A DNA stretch of 64,000 nt, taken from contig NZ_FMZX01000011.1 in the NCBI RefSeq assembly GCF_900101615.1, positions 62,001 to 126,000 on the forward strand. The letters are read 5' to 3'. Both the position numbers and the translations under genes were made by a program. Below, piece after piece: positions 45,161 through 54,184 of the stretch (position 1 is the first letter of the stretch; each line of letters opens with the position of its first letter). The stretch is from Belnapia rosea (GTDB taxonomy: Bacteria; Pseudomonadota; Alphaproteobacteria; Acetobacterales; Acetobacteraceae). Below the pieces are notes generated by a model, which was not told the origin of the DNA, did no database searches, and was given only the letters and a program-made list of their open reading frames with translations.

Positions 45161-45691
45161 TCAGCCTGGAAGGTCCCGGTCGGCCATGCCGATGCCGCGC
45201 TGCATGAAGACGAGATCCACCCAGCGGCCGAACTTCACCCCGGCCGATTTCAGCACCCCCGCCTGGCGGAAGCCGAGCGAGACATGCAGGCCGATGGAGC
45301 CGACATTGTCGCTGTCACCGATGAGGGCGAACATCTGGCGGAAGCCGGCCTCGGCGGCACGCTCCAGCAGCGCGGCCACCAGCGCCTTGCCCACGCCCTG
45401 GCCGCGCACGTCGTTGCGGACATAGATGCTGTCCTCCGCCGTATAGCGATAGGCGGAGCGGTCGCGGAACTGGGCGTAATAGGCAAAGCCGATGATGCCC
45501 TGTCCCTCACCCTGCTCGGCCTCGGCGACCAGCCAGGCCCAGCCCTCGCCCTGAACATGGCGCAGGCGCCGGGCCATCTCCTCCTGGTCGGGCGGCACCT
45601 CCTCGAAGGTGCCGGCGCCATGCTCGACATGATGGGCATAGATGGCGGTGATGGCCGGGAGGTCGTCTGGGCCGGCATCACGGATGATCAT
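45161..45691 (-). CDS. GNAT acetyltransferase (phosphinothricin acetyltransferase-like)
   Basis: A 176-residue GNAT protein: MIIRDAGPDDLPAITAIYAHHVEHGAGTFEE, then FAYYAQFRDRSAYRYTAEDSIYV, the acetyl-CoA loop RNDVRGQGVGKALVAALLE and IGLHVSLGFRQAGVLKSAGVKFGRW. The order and YRYTAEDSIYV stretch are those of the Pat/Bar subgroup that N-acetylates phosphinothricin, methionine sulfoximine or related amines; the natural substrate is unknown. The start at 45691 is set by AGGGA 8 bases upstream. 87 bases separate it from the amidase gene on the same strand. Confidence 0.88.
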   Translation of the reverse strand: MIIRDAGPDDLPAITAIYAHHVEHGAGTFEEVPPDQEEMARRLRHVQGEGWAWLVAEAEQGEGQGIIGFAYYAQFRDRSAYRYTAEDSIYVRNDVRGQGVGKALVAALLERAAEAGFRQMFALIGDSDNVGSIGLHVSLGFRQAGVLKSAGVKFGRWVDLVFMQRGIGMADRDLPG

Positions 45692-45778
45692 GCGGCAATC
45701 CCTGGCATCTGGAGGCGGTTCCGGCCCCGTCCTAACCGCCATGGGCGACGGGGACAAGCGGAACGGTCCACCAGCCCC

Positions 45779-46978
45779 TCAGACCGGCAGGCCGAGTTCC
45801 GCCGCGAGGCGCTCCGCGAGGTCCAGCAGGGCACGGTCCCGCCCCGCCGCGGCCACCAGGGAGAGGCCGACCGGCGCCCCCTCGGCCCGGCCGACCGGCA
45901 GGCTGACCTCCGGCAGGCCGGCGAGGCCGGCGATGGCGGTGACGCCCATGCTGCGCTCCCGCACGGCATTCTGCTCCGCCTGGCTCGCCTCGAGCTTCGG
46001 CGCCGGCACCGGCGAGGTCGGGTAGACGAGGACGGCCCCGCCGGCCAGCAGGGCCCGCATCCGGGCCTGGAAGCCGCGGCGGAAGGCCCGGCCGGCGGCC
46101 GCCTTGGCGGGGTCCATCGCGCGGGCGGCGGCGAAGCGCTCCTTCACCCCCGGGCCGAATTCGGGCCCCACCGCCTCCACCCAGGAGCCGAGCGTGGCCC
46201 AGGCCTCCTCCGCCTGGGCGCAGCGGAAATGCTCGTAGAGCGCATCCAGCCCCTCCGGCGCGACATCGACCCGCAGCGCCCGGCCGAACAGCCGCTCCAG
46301 CACCAGCATCGGCTCCGCCAATGCGACGACGGTGGCCGGCACGGCATTGATCCAGGCATCGTCCACCTTCAGCAGCGGCCCAAGGCCGGGGCCCGCCCCA
46401 TCCTCCGGCAGCAGCACCTGCCCGACGCGGGCGAGGACGGAGGCACGGGCGGCGAACCAGCCGGGCGTGTCGAAGCTCGGCCCGAGGCCGCGGGCGCCGG
46501 CGAGGCTGATGGCGCCCCAGCTCGGCCGGATGCCGAAGACGCCACAATAGCTGGCCGGGATGCGGACCGAGCCGCCGGTATCGGACCCCATGGAGAAATC
46601 GACCAGGCCCGCCGCCACCGCCGCGGCCGAGCCGCAGGAGGAGCCGCCGGGAAAGCGGTCCGGCGCCGCCGGGTTCACCGGCGTGCCATACCAGACATTC
46701 TCGCCCGTCAGCCCGTAGGCGAGCTCGACGGTCTTGGTCTTGCCGCGCAGGCTGGCACCCGCCTGCAGCAGGGATTGCACCACCGGCGCGGTCGCCGCCG
46801 CGGGCGGGTTGGTGCGGGCCCAGTCCGGGTTGCCGTAGCCGGTCGGGCTGCCGGCGACGTCGTAGAGATCCTTCACCGCGAAACCGAGGCCGGCGAGCGG
46901 CCCGTCCGGCGCGCCGGCGATCTCCAGCCGGGGGCCGGGCATGAAGGGGCCGTCACGGTCGGTCATGGCATCCGGCAT
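45779..46978 (-). CDS. Amidase (amidase-signature family)
   Basis: A 399-residue amidase-signature enzyme with the Ser-cisSer-Lys triad visible: K36 in GFAVKDLYD, S113 in PGGSSCGSAAAVAAGL and S137 in MGSDTGGSVRIPASYCG. It is somewhat short and lacks the long C-terminal part of large amidases. The plant AMI1-like style FAVKDLYDVAG suggests indole-acetamide hydrolase relatives, but the substrate is not resolved. Start MPDAMTDRDG at 46978 is chosen by GAGG about 9 bases upstream. It is divergent from the ferredoxin reductase gene. Confidence 0.88.
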   Translation of the reverse strand: MPDAMTDRDGPFMPGPRLEIAGAPDGPLAGLGFAVKDLYDVAGSPTGYGNPDWARTNPPAAATAPVVQSLLQAGASLRGKTKTVELAYGLTGENVWYGTPVNPAAPDRFPGGSSCGSAAAVAAGLVDFSMGSDTGGSVRIPASYCGVFGIRPSWGAISLAGARGLGPSFDTPGWFAARASVLARVGQVLLPEDGAGPGLGPLLKVDDAWINAVPATVVALAEPMLVLERLFGRALRVDVAPEGLDALYEHFRCAQAEEAWATLGSWVEAVGPEFGPGVKERFAAARAMDPAKAAAGRAFRRGFQARMRALLAGGAVLVYPTSPVPAPKLEASQAEQNAVRERSMGVTAIAGLAGLPEVSLPVGRAEGAPVGLSLVAAAGRDRALLDLAERLAAELGLPV

Positions 46979-47123
46979 GCTGGTCGCCTCGGTCTGCTGG
47001 CCTGTTGCGCGATGATCCTGCCCTGCCGGCGGCTTCACGGCAAAGATCAATCTGCCCCGCGCATGGCAGGCCTCTCGCTACGGCTGTTGCACTTTTCGCC
47101 GCAGCGCAGCATGTAGCCTTGCC

Positions 47124-47933
47124 ATGGATGCCATCGCTCCCCGCCCCAAGCCCGCCATCCCGCCCGCCTTCAATGGGGAGACGGTGACCTGGGTCCATCA
47201 CTGGACCGACAGCCAGTTCTCCTTCCGCTGCACGCGGGATCCGGGCCTGCGCTTCGTCGCCGGCCAGTTCGCCATGATCGGGCTGATGGTCGATGGCAAG
47301 CCGCTGGTGCGGGCCTATTCCATCGTCAGCCCGCCCTGGGACGAGGAGCTCGAATTCCTCTCCATCAAGGTGCAGAACGGGCCGCTGACCTCCCGCCTGC
47401 AGCATATCCAGCCCGGCGACACGGTGCTGATCGGCAAGAAGCCAACAGGCACGCTGCTCACCGAGAACCTGCTGCCGGGCAAGACCCTCTGGCTGCTGGC
47501 GACCGGGACCGGCCTCGCCCCCTTCATGTCCCTGATCCGCGAGCCGGATGTCTATGAGCGCTACGAGCATGTCGTGGTCGCTCATACGGTGCGCGAGGTG
47601 AAGGAGCTGGCCTACCGGCAGTACATCTCCGAGGAGCTGCCGCGGCACGAATTCCTCGGCGAGATCCTGGCCGGCAAGCTGCTCTACTACCCGAGCGTGA
47701 CGCGGGAGCCCTTCATCACCCAGGGCCGGATCACCGACCTGATCGAATCCGGCAGGATCTTCACCGATCTCGGCCTGCCGCCGCTCTCGCCGGAGCGCGA
47801 CCGGGTGATGCTCTGTGGCTCCGAGGCGATGAATGCCGATGTGAAGGCGATGCTGGAGGCGCGGGGCTTCACCGAAGGCTCGAACAGCGAGCCCGGCAGC
47901 TATGTGCTCGAGAAGGCCTTCGTCACGAAATAG
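47124..47933 (+). CDS. fpr: Ferredoxin--NADP+ reductase
   Basis: A 269-residue FNR of the bacterial class. The FAD motif RAYSIVSPPW, GPLTSRLQHIQPGDTVLIGKKPTG, the NADP motif LLATGTGLAPFMSLIREPD and LCGSEAMNADVKAMLEARGF are present, and the C-terminus YVLEKAFVTK carries the FVEK-like ending of this class. It passes electrons between NADPH and ferredoxin or flavodoxin, and in alphaproteobacteria is tied to oxidative-stress or Fe-S metabolism. It is a lone gene, divergent from the amidase. Confidence 0.93.
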   Translation: MDAIAPRPKPAIPPAFNGETVTWVHHWTDSQFSFRCTRDPGLRFVAGQFAMIGLMVDGKPLVRAYSIVSPPWDEELEFLSIKVQNGPLTSRLQHIQPGDTVLIGKKPTGTLLTENLLPGKTLWLLATGTGLAPFMSLIREPDVYERYEHVVVAHTVREVKELAYRQYISEELPRHEFLGEILAGKLLYYPSVTREPFITQGRITDLIESGRIFTDLGLPPLSPERDRVMLCGSEAMNADVKAMLEARGFTEGSNSEPGSYVLEKAFVTK

Positions 47934-48347
47934 CTGGGCGCCGTCGCTCACCGGCCACAAAATGGTGGCAATCGATCCGCACGCGGCGCTTTTCTGAATT
48001 TTCGGCAATAATCCGGCAATAAGGCTGGGCGCCGCCAAGCATGCCGCGATTGCGCGCCATCGGCTCCGGCCAAAGCGGCACCAAGCTGCTCGGGCGCCCG
48101 CTTGGCCGGTTCCGCTGCCCCTCCTGCCCCATGCCGCATGCCATCCTCCATCCCGCCCGGCTCCCGTAGGCCGCAGATGCGGATGGATTCTTGCGCCGAG
48201 CTAAATATATCGTAATCTTGTTAATAGTTGAGGTCCGGCCGCGGCTTCCGGAGATTGCGTTGCAGGGGGAGAACGGCAGGCCAGTTCGGCCTCCGTTTGC
48301 CCGTGGACGCGAACCCGATGCCGGAAGGCGGGGGGAAAGGGCAGGAA
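47934..48347. other. 414-base intergenic region upstream of the MHS transporter
   Basis: No convincing gene. It holds a tandem direct repeat CGGCAATAA at about 48002-48021, a repeated GCTGGGCGCCG (47935 and 48025), and an AT-rich pocket at about 48202-48233 (CTAAATATATCG, TTGTTAATAG) that is the most promoter-like stretch before the transporter gene at 48348. The region just before that gene has a strong purine-rich ribosome-binding site. Composition is lower in GC than nearly all of the window. Confidence 0.5.
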
Positions 48348-50063
48348 ATGAGCGCGCATACCGCAGCAACGACCACCGGCGCCAAGGTGCCGCCGATGAC
48401 GAAGGAGGAACGGAAGGTCATCCTGGCCTCCTCCCTCGGTACCGTCTTCGAGTGGTACGACTTCTACCTCTTCGGCTCGCTGGCCGCCGTCATTGGGGCG
48501 AATTTCTTCAACCCGCTGGGCGCCGATGGCCAGCCCATGTTCAACGAGGCGACGCGCAACATCTTCGCCCTGCTGGCCTTCGCCGCGGGCTTCCTGGTGC
48601 GGCCCTTCGGCGCCCTGGTCTTCGGCCGGCTCGGCGACCTGGTCGGGCGGAAATACACCTTCCTCGTCACCATCCTCATCATGGGTGGCAGCACCTTCAT
48701 CGTCGGCATCCTGCCCACCTCGGCCAGCATCGGCATCTCGGCGGCCGTGATCCTCATCATCCTCCGCATGCTCCAGGGCCTGGCGCTCGGCGGCGAGTAT
48801 GGCGGGGCCGCGACCTATGTGGCGGAGCACGCGCCGAACGGGCGGCGGGGCTTCTACACCTCCTTCATCCAGATCACGGCGACGGCGGGCCTGTTCCTCT
48901 CGCTGCTGGTGATCCTCTTCACCCAGCTCGCCCTGGGCGACGAGGCCTTCCGGGCCTGGGGCTGGCGCATCCCCTTCCTCGTCTCCATCGCCCTCCTCGG
49001 CATCTCCGTCTGGATCCGGCTGCAGATGGAGGAGAGCCCGGCCTTCAAGAAGATGAAGGCCGAGGGCACCGGCTCCAAGGCGCCGCTGAGCGAGGCCTTC
49101 GGCCAGTGGAAGAACGCCAAGGTGGCGCTGTTCGCGCTGCTCGGCCTCGTCATGGGCCAGGCGGTGGTCTGGTACACCGGCCAGTTCTACGCCCTGTTCT
49201 TCATGGGCAGCGTGCTGAAGGTTGATGGCTTCACCACCAACATGCTGATCGCCTGGTCGCTGCTGCTGGGCTCGGGCGGTTTCGTGCTCTTCGGCTGGCT
49301 CTCCGACAAGATCGGCCGCAAGCCGATTATCCTCGGTGGCTGCCTGCTCGCGGCGCTGACCTATTTCCCGCTCTTCAAGCTGCTGAGCGCGGAGGCCAAC
49401 CCGGCCCTGCACAAGGCGCATTCGGAGATCTCGGTCCAGATCGTGACCGACAAGAGCACCTGCTCCTTCCAGTTCAACCCGACCGGCACGGCGAAATTCA
49501 CCGAGCCCTGCGACCTCGCCAAGGCGGCGCTGGCCCGCGCCTCGGTCAACTACACCGTCGAGGAGGCGGCACCCGGCACGCCGGCCGCCGTCCGCATCCA
49601 GGGTGGGCAGCTGCTCCAGGCCAACTCGCCGACCTTCGCCCGTGACCTCGGCGCGGCGCTGACGGCTGCGGGCTACCCGGCCGCCTCCAACCCGACCGTC
49701 GTGAAGATGTCGAACCCCTTCGACATCTTCCGCGAGCAGCCGGCGGTGCTGATCGGCGTGCTGACCATCCTGGTGATCTACGTCACCATGGTCTACGGCC
49801 CGATCGCCGCGGCGCTGGTCGAGCTCTTCCCGACCCGCATCCGCTACACCTCCATGTCGCTGCCCTACCATATCGGCAATGGCTGGTTCGGCGGGCTGCT
49901 GCCGGCGACGAGCTTCGCCATGATCGCGCAGACCGGCGACGTCTATTACGGGTTGTGGTACCCGATCGTGATCGCGGGGCTGACCGTCGTCATCGGCGCC
50001 TTCTTCGTGCCGGAGACCAAGAACCGCGACATCTTCAACGACGCGTCCTCCGCCCAGCGCTGA
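48348..50063 (+). CDS. MFS metabolite:H+ symporter (MHS family) with large loop insertion
   Basis: A 571-residue MFS transporter. MHS-family features are SSLGTVFEWYDFYLFGSLAA, GFLVRPFGALVFGRLGDLVG, GLALGGEYGGAATYVAEHAP and the repeat-2 motif FGWLSDKIGRKP. About 110 residues (345-455) are inserted after the helix LAALTYFPLFKLL; the insert is polar, has two Cys and no membrane helices, and is probably periplasmic. After it come NPFDIFREQPAVLIGVL and the last helices. Relatives carry dicarboxylates, proline/betaine or shikimate; the substrate is unknown. The start follows a GGGAAAGGGCAGGA site. A textbook terminator follows the stop. Confidence 0.9.
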   Translation: MSAHTAATTTGAKVPPMTKEERKVILASSLGTVFEWYDFYLFGSLAAVIGANFFNPLGADGQPMFNEATRNIFALLAFAAGFLVRPFGALVFGRLGDLVGRKYTFLVTILIMGGSTFIVGILPTSASIGISAAVILIILRMLQGLALGGEYGGAATYVAEHAPNGRRGFYTSFIQITATAGLFLSLLVILFTQLALGDEAFRAWGWRIPFLVSIALLGISVWIRLQMEESPAFKKMKAEGTGSKAPLSEAFGQWKNAKVALFALLGLVMGQAVVWYTGQFYALFFMGSVLKVDGFTTNMLIAWSLLLGSGGFVLFGWLSDKIGRKPIILGGCLLAALTYFPLFKLLSAEANPALHKAHSEISVQIVTDKSTCSFQFNPTGTAKFTEPCDLAKAALARASVNYTVEEAAPGTPAAVRIQGGQLLQANSPTFARDLGAALTAAGYPAASNPTVVKMSNPFDIFREQPAVLIGVLTILVIYVTMVYGPIAAALVELFPTRIRYTSMSLPYHIGNGWFGGLLPATSFAMIAQTGDVYYGLWYPIVIAGLTVVIGAFFVPETKNRDIFNDASSAQR

Positions 50064-50086
50064 CCGGCGCGACGGGCTTCCGCCAG

Positions 50087-50118
50087 GGGCGCCGGGGGTA
50101 TTCCCCGGCGCCCTTTTT
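50087..50118 (+). terminator. Rho-independent terminator after the MHS transporter
   Basis: A perfect 11-bp stem GGGCGCCGGGG / CCCCGGCGCCC with a 5-base loop, followed by TTTTT, beginning 24 bases after the transporter stop. It is one of only two hairpins with a U-tract that I found in the window. It isolates the transporter from the propionyl-CoA synthetase gene downstream. Confidence 0.9.
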
Positions 50119-50178
50119 CATGCCGCTTGCCGACGGACGGATGGCTTGCGAGGCTCCGTCCAAACGGGGAGCGAAACC

Positions 50179-52056
50179 ATGCAGGGCTATGACGCGACCT
50201 ATGCCGCCTGGCGGGCCGACCCGGAGGGGTACTGGCGCGAGGCGGCGCGCGGGATCGACTGGGAGCGGGCACCGGCCGCCATCTTCGACCCCAAGGCCGG
50301 GGTCTACGGACGCTGGTTCCCGGATGCGCGCCTGAACACCTGCCACAATGCGCTCGACCGCCATGTCGCGGCCGGGCGCGGTGCCCAGCCGGCGCTGCAT
50401 TACGACAGCCCGGTGACGGGGCGGAGCAGGAGCTTCACCTATGACGAGCTGCTCGCGCGCGTGGCGAAGCTCGCCGGCGCGCTGGCGGCGCGCGGCATCG
50501 CCGCCGGCGACCGCGTCGTCATCTACCTGCCCATGGTGCCGGAGGCGGCGATCGCCATGCTGGCCTGCGCCCGGCTCGGCGCGGTGCATTCCGTCGTCTT
50601 CGGCGGCTTCGCGGCGGCCGAGCTCGCGGCACGCATCGCCGATGCACGACCCAAGCTCGTCATCTCCGCCTCCTGCGGGATCGAACCGGGGCGCGTCGTC
50701 GCCTACAAGCCGCTGCTCGATGCCGCGATCGGCCTCTCGCCGCACAAGCCGGACCATTGCCTGATCCTGCGCCGGCCGGAGCTCGACTGCACCCTCACCC
50801 CCGGCCGCGACGAGGACCTGCTGGAGGCCGAGGCCGCCGCCACGCCGCATCCCTGCGTGCCGGTCGCCGCGACCGACCCGCTCTACATCCTCTACACCAG
50901 CGGCACCACGGGGAAGCCCAAGGGTGTCGTCCGCGACAACGGGGGCCATGCGGTGGCCCTGCACAATTCCATGCGTATGCTCTACGGCCTCGGCGCCGGC
51001 GACGTGATGTTCACCGCCTCCGATGTCGGCTGGGTCGTCGGCCACTCCTACATCGTCTATGCGCCGCTGCTCGCGGGGGCGACCACGGTGCTCTATGAGG
51101 GCAAGCCGGTCGGAACGCCGGATGCCTCCGCCTTCTGGCGGGTCTGCGCGCAGTACCGGGTGACGGCCATGTTCACCGCGCCGACCGCGATGCGCGCCAT
51201 CAAGCGCGAGGACCCGGAGGGGCGGCTGATGGCCGGGCACGACCTCTCCGCGCTGCAGGCCCTCTTCCTTGCCGGCGAGCGCTGCGACCCGCCGACCGCC
51301 GAATGGGCCGCCGGCCTGCTCCGCCGCCCGGTGATCGACCATTGGTGGCAGACCGAGACGGGCTGGGCGATCACCGGCAATTTCCGCGGCCTCGGCCTGT
51401 TCGAGCCGCGCTTCGGCAGCGGCGGCAAGCCCTCGCCCGGCTACGAGGTGGCGGCGCTCGACGATGCCGGCCAGCCCCAGCCGCCGGGCGAGACGGGCAC
51501 GCTCGCCATCCGCCTGCCGATGCCGCCCGGCTGCCTGCCGACCCTCTGGCAGGCCGACGACCGCTGCCGCGAGGCCTATCTCGAGGCCTTCCCCGGCTGG
51601 TACAACACCTCCGACGCCGGCGTCATCGATGCCGATGGCTATGTCTCCGTCATGTCCCGCACCGACGACATCATCAACGTCGCCGGCCACCGCCTCAGCA
51701 CCGGGGCGATGGAGGAGGTGCTGGCGGGCCACCCGGATGTCGCCGAATGCGCCGTGCTCGGGGTGAAGGACAGCCTGAAGGGCCAGGTCCCGCTCGGCCT
51801 CGTCGTGCTGAAATCCGGCGTGGCCCGGCCCGAGGCCGATCTGGCGCGGGAGCTGGTGGCGCTGGTGCGCGAGCGGATCGGCCCCGTCGCCGCCTTCAAG
51901 GATGCGAAGGTGGTGACGCGCCTGCCGAAGACGCGCAGCGGCAAGATCCTGCGCGCGACGCTCCGCAAGATCGCCGATGGCGAAAGCTATGCCGTGCCGC
52001 CCACCATCGACGACCCGGCCATCCTCGAGGAGATGCAGGCGAGCCTCGGGCGATAG
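50179..52056 (+). CDS. prpE: Propionyl-CoA synthetase
   Basis: A 625-residue acyl-CoA synthetase of the acetyl/propionyl type. The N-terminal ACAS_N region is YDATYAAWRADPEGYWREAARGIDW; then YLPMVPEAAIAMLACARLGA, the AMP-binding signature YILYTSGTTGKPKGVVRDNG, WWQTETGWAITGN, GWYNTSDAG and RTDDIINVAGHRLSTGAMEE follow. The C-terminal catalytic, acetylatable Lys is in RLPKTRSGKILRATLRK. The DNGGHA after the P-loop and KPSPGYEVAALD favour PrpE over Acs. It converts propionate, CoA and ATP to propionyl-CoA. RBS GGGGAGCG precedes ATG 50179. No prpBCD genes are adjacent. Confidence 0.92.
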   Translation: MQGYDATYAAWRADPEGYWREAARGIDWERAPAAIFDPKAGVYGRWFPDARLNTCHNALDRHVAAGRGAQPALHYDSPVTGRSRSFTYDELLARVAKLAGALAARGIAAGDRVVIYLPMVPEAAIAMLACARLGAVHSVVFGGFAAAELAARIADARPKLVISASCGIEPGRVVAYKPLLDAAIGLSPHKPDHCLILRRPELDCTLTPGRDEDLLEAEAAATPHPCVPVAATDPLYILYTSGTTGKPKGVVRDNGGHAVALHNSMRMLYGLGAGDVMFTASDVGWVVGHSYIVYAPLLAGATTVLYEGKPVGTPDASAFWRVCAQYRVTAMFTAPTAMRAIKREDPEGRLMAGHDLSALQALFLAGERCDPPTAEWAAGLLRRPVIDHWWQTETGWAITGNFRGLGLFEPRFGSGGKPSPGYEVAALDDAGQPQPPGETGTLAIRLPMPPGCLPTLWQADDRCREAYLEAFPGWYNTSDAGVIDADGYVSVMSRTDDIINVAGHRLSTGAMEEVLAGHPDVAECAVLGVKDSLKGQVPLGLVVLKSGVARPEADLARELVALVRERIGPVAAFKDAKVVTRLPKTRSGKILRATLRKIADGESYAVPPTIDDPAILEEMQASLGR

Positions 52057-52148
52057 GGTGAAAACCCAATCACGCGCCGCGCAACAGGACTGAAGGCCTG
52101 GATTGGGTCGCCTGCCGCGGCAGCCTTCCTGGCGGGGCGGTGGGGTGC

Positions 52149-52454
52149 CTACCCCGCCCCCTGAGCCTTCCGCACCTCGTCAAGCACCGCCTCATGTGTC
52201 GCCAGTATCCGCCGCAGCGTAGGTTTGCCTTTGTCGCTCGCCTCGGCGATGCCCTCGTGCATTTCCTCGATCCCGGTCGTCATCTGCTCGGCCAGGCCGG
52301 AGAGCCGCTCCTGTAGCTGCTCGCCATCGTCCTTGAGTTCAGCCGTCCAGATCGCCAGGACGCGGGAGAATTCGGCGGCAGCGCGGGCAGGTGGGACGCC
52401 CGCTTGCAGGAGCTTGATGAGTGGGGCCAGGTCGGCCGCAGGGGAGCGAGACAT
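52149..52454 (-). CDS. Small helical hypothetical protein
   Basis: A 101-residue protein I do not recognise. It is almost entirely predicted helix: LAPLIKLLQAGVPPARAAAEFSRVLAIW followed by a heptad-like acidic segment (EQLQERLSGLAEQMTTGIEEM). There is no signal or membrane segment. Codon choice is less GC-biased than neighbours and no clear ribosome-binding site precedes the ATG, so it may be poorly expressed or recently acquired. It converges on prpE, and a G/C-rich hairpin (52131-52160) overlaps its 3' end. Confidence 0.55.
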   Translation of the reverse strand: MSRSPAADLAPLIKLLQAGVPPARAAAEFSRVLAIWTAELKDDGEQLQERLSGLAEQMTTGIEEMHEGIAEASDKGKPTLRRILATHEAVLDEVRKAQGAG

Positions 52455-52752
52455 GCTTGGGTAAGTAGGTAAGTGGACCGTGGGTCGCTAGACACATGGA
52501 GCTGCTTTGGGTCGAGAGCAGCCCTCCTGATGGGGTTTTCGCCCGGGAAGTCACCAAACCAGAGCGGATTGCCAAGGCGGCGTCGGGCCGTTATAGGAAT
52601 CTTCGCCCAATGCCGCTTCGCGCCCAACTCCCCGAAACCCCCGCCTCAACCCCTCAAACGCTAAAATTCGGGGCTGGCCCTTAATGCTTTCAACGGCTTG
52701 GCAGGCGCCACCTCAAGCGAATTGAGGTGGTTTGAACCTTTCAATTCGGCTT
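52455..52752. other. 298-base low-GC intergenic region with a perfect hairpin
   Basis: No convincing gene; short open frames here lack codon bias and ribosome sites. It contains a perfect 9-bp stem CCACCTCAA / TTGAGGTGG with a GCGAA loop at 52708-52730, followed on the plus strand by TTTGAACCTTT. On the minus strand it lies 23 bases past the stop of the phosphoesterase gene and could end that transcript. Copies of CAGGCGCC flank the hairpin (about 52702 and 52754). The composition contrasts sharply with both flanks, like a past insertion or deletion scar. Confidence 0.45.
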
Positions 52753-53583
52753 TCAGGCGCCTGGCATCGCCTGGGACAGCCGCCCGCCCTGCCGCACCGG
52801 CTCCACGCGCGTGGCCAGCCCCGTCGCGTCATCCGTCTCGATGAACAGGCCACAGAGGGTGGCCGCCCCCTCGGCCGGGGCCAGCTTCTCGCCCGGCATC
52901 TTGCGCCAGAAGCGCAGGGCCGCGCCGCCCTTCTGCATGCCGATGACGCTGTCATAGTCGCCGCACATGCCGGCATCGGTCTGGTAGGCGGTGCCGCCGG
53001 GCAGGATCTGGTGATCCGCCGTCGGCGTATGGGTATGGGTGCCGACGATCAGGCTGGCGAGCCCGTCGAAGCTGTGGCCGAAGGCGTATTTCTCGCTCGT
53101 CGCCTCGGCATGCACGTCGATCACCGCCGCCTGGATGGTCTGGCCGAGGCGGTGCCTCTGCAGCTCGGCCTGGACGGCGCGGAACGGGTCGTCCAGCGGG
53201 TCCATGAAGAGACGGCCCATGACATTCACCACCAGCGCGCGCCGGTTGCCGGGCACATCCACCACCACGGCGCCGCGCCCCGGCGTGCCGGGCGGGAAAT
53301 TCACCGGGCGGATGACGCGCGGCTCCGTCTCCAGAAAGGGGATGATCTCCTTCCGGTCCCAGGCATGGTTGCCGAGGGTGATCACATCCGCGCCGGCGGC
53401 GAGGAAGGCGCGCGCCATGTCGGGGGCAAGGCCGAAGCCGTGGCTGGCATTCTCGCCATTCACCACGACGAGGTCGGCCCGGAGCGTGGCACGGAGGCTG
53501 GGGAGATGGCTGGTGAGCGCGTCGCGCCCGCTGCGGCCGACGACATCACCGAGGAAGAGGATTCTCAACCGTTCACGCCCCAA
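52753..53583 (-). CDS. ymdB: YmdB-type metallophosphoesterase (TIGR00282 family)
   Basis: A 276-residue calcineurin-like enzyme: RILFLGDVVGRSGRDAL, VVNGENASHGFGL, VITLGNHAWDRKEI, LVVNVMGRLFMDP, IDVHAEATSEKYAFG and VGTHTHTPTADHQILPGGTAY hold the metal ligands. Family members hydrolyse 2',3'-cAMP and affect RNA turnover in Bacillus. The start is a TTG at 53583, three bases after the stop of the cyclo-ligase gene; a second TTG five codons later is also possible. The 5-FCL / YmdB pairing is usual in alphaproteobacteria. Confidence 0.9.
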   Translation of the reverse strand: MGRERLRILFLGDVVGRSGRDALTSHLPSLRATLRADLVVVNGENASHGFGLAPDMARAFLAAGADVITLGNHAWDRKEIIPFLETEPRVIRPVNFPPGTPGRGAVVVDVPGNRRALVVNVMGRLFMDPLDDPFRAVQAELQRHRLGQTIQAAVIDVHAEATSEKYAFGHSFDGLASLIVGTHTHTPTADHQILPGGTAYQTDAGMCGDYDSVIGMQKGGAALRFWRKMPGEKLAPAEGAATLCGLFIETDDATGLATRVEPVRQGGRLSQAMPGA

Positions 53584-53586
53584 GCC

Positions 53587-54180
53587 TTACACGCTGCATC
53601 GCACCACGCCCTGTTCCGTCGCCACCTGCGCCAGCCGCCAGTCCAGCGGCCCGGCCGGCACCTCCGCCATCTCCTGCGCGGCAAAGGCGCAGCCGACGGC
53701 CTCAGCCCTGGGTAGCAGGGGCAGCGTCCGATCGTAATAGCCGCCGCCATAGCCCAGGCGCCGCCCTGCCCTGTCGAAGGCGAGGAGCGGCACCAGCAGC
53801 CAGTCGGGCGAGACGACTTCGCCCTCTGCCGGCTGCCGGGTGCCCATCGGTCCATGGGCCAGCGGCGCGCCGAAGCGCCAGCGGCGGAAGATCAGCGGCT
53901 GCCCGCGCCGCGGCGTCACCGGCAGGGCGAGCGCATGGCCACGCGCCTCGAGCGCCTGCAGCAACGGACGGATATCGATCTCCTGCCCCATCGGCCAGAA
54001 ACCGGCGACGATGGCGCCGGGCGGCGGCGGCGCCTCCGCCAGCAAATGTTCGGCCAGCCGGGTACCGAGCGCGGGGTCGCAGCCCTCGCGCCGCGCGAGG
54101 GCTGCACGGCGCGTCTCGGCCTTCAGGCCGGCGAGCAGTTCCTCGCAGAACGCTGCATTGTCTGAGTGCGGAGCCACCAT
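53587..54180 (-). CDS. 5-formyltetrahydrofolate cyclo-ligase
   Basis: A 197-residue 5-FCL family protein (YgfA type). The N-terminal helix ELLAGLKAETRRAALARREG, the PMGQEIDIRPLLQALEARGH block, LLVPLLAFDRAGRRLGYGGGYYDRTL (nucleotide and substrate loop) and the C-terminal AVGCAFAAQEMAEVPAGPLDW are the family landmarks. It converts 5-formyl-THF to 5,10-methenyl-THF with ATP. The start at 54180 avoids running into the putative 6S RNA. The zapA / 6S RNA / 5-FCL order is widely conserved in proteobacteria. Confidence 0.92.
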   Translation of the reverse strand: MVAPHSDNAAFCEELLAGLKAETRRAALARREGCDPALGTRLAEHLLAEAPPPPGAIVAGFWPMGQEIDIRPLLQALEARGHALALPVTPRRGQPLIFRRWRFGAPLAHGPMGTRQPAEGEVVSPDWLLVPLLAFDRAGRRLGYGGGYYDRTLPLLPRAEAVGCAFAAQEMAEVPAGPLDWRLAQVATEQGVVRCSV

Positions 54181-54184
54181 GGCC

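Noticed and set aside
52473-52664. Short plus-strand open frames in the low-GC gap
   Set aside because: No ribosome-binding site, no codon bias and no recognisable sequence; frames overlap each other.
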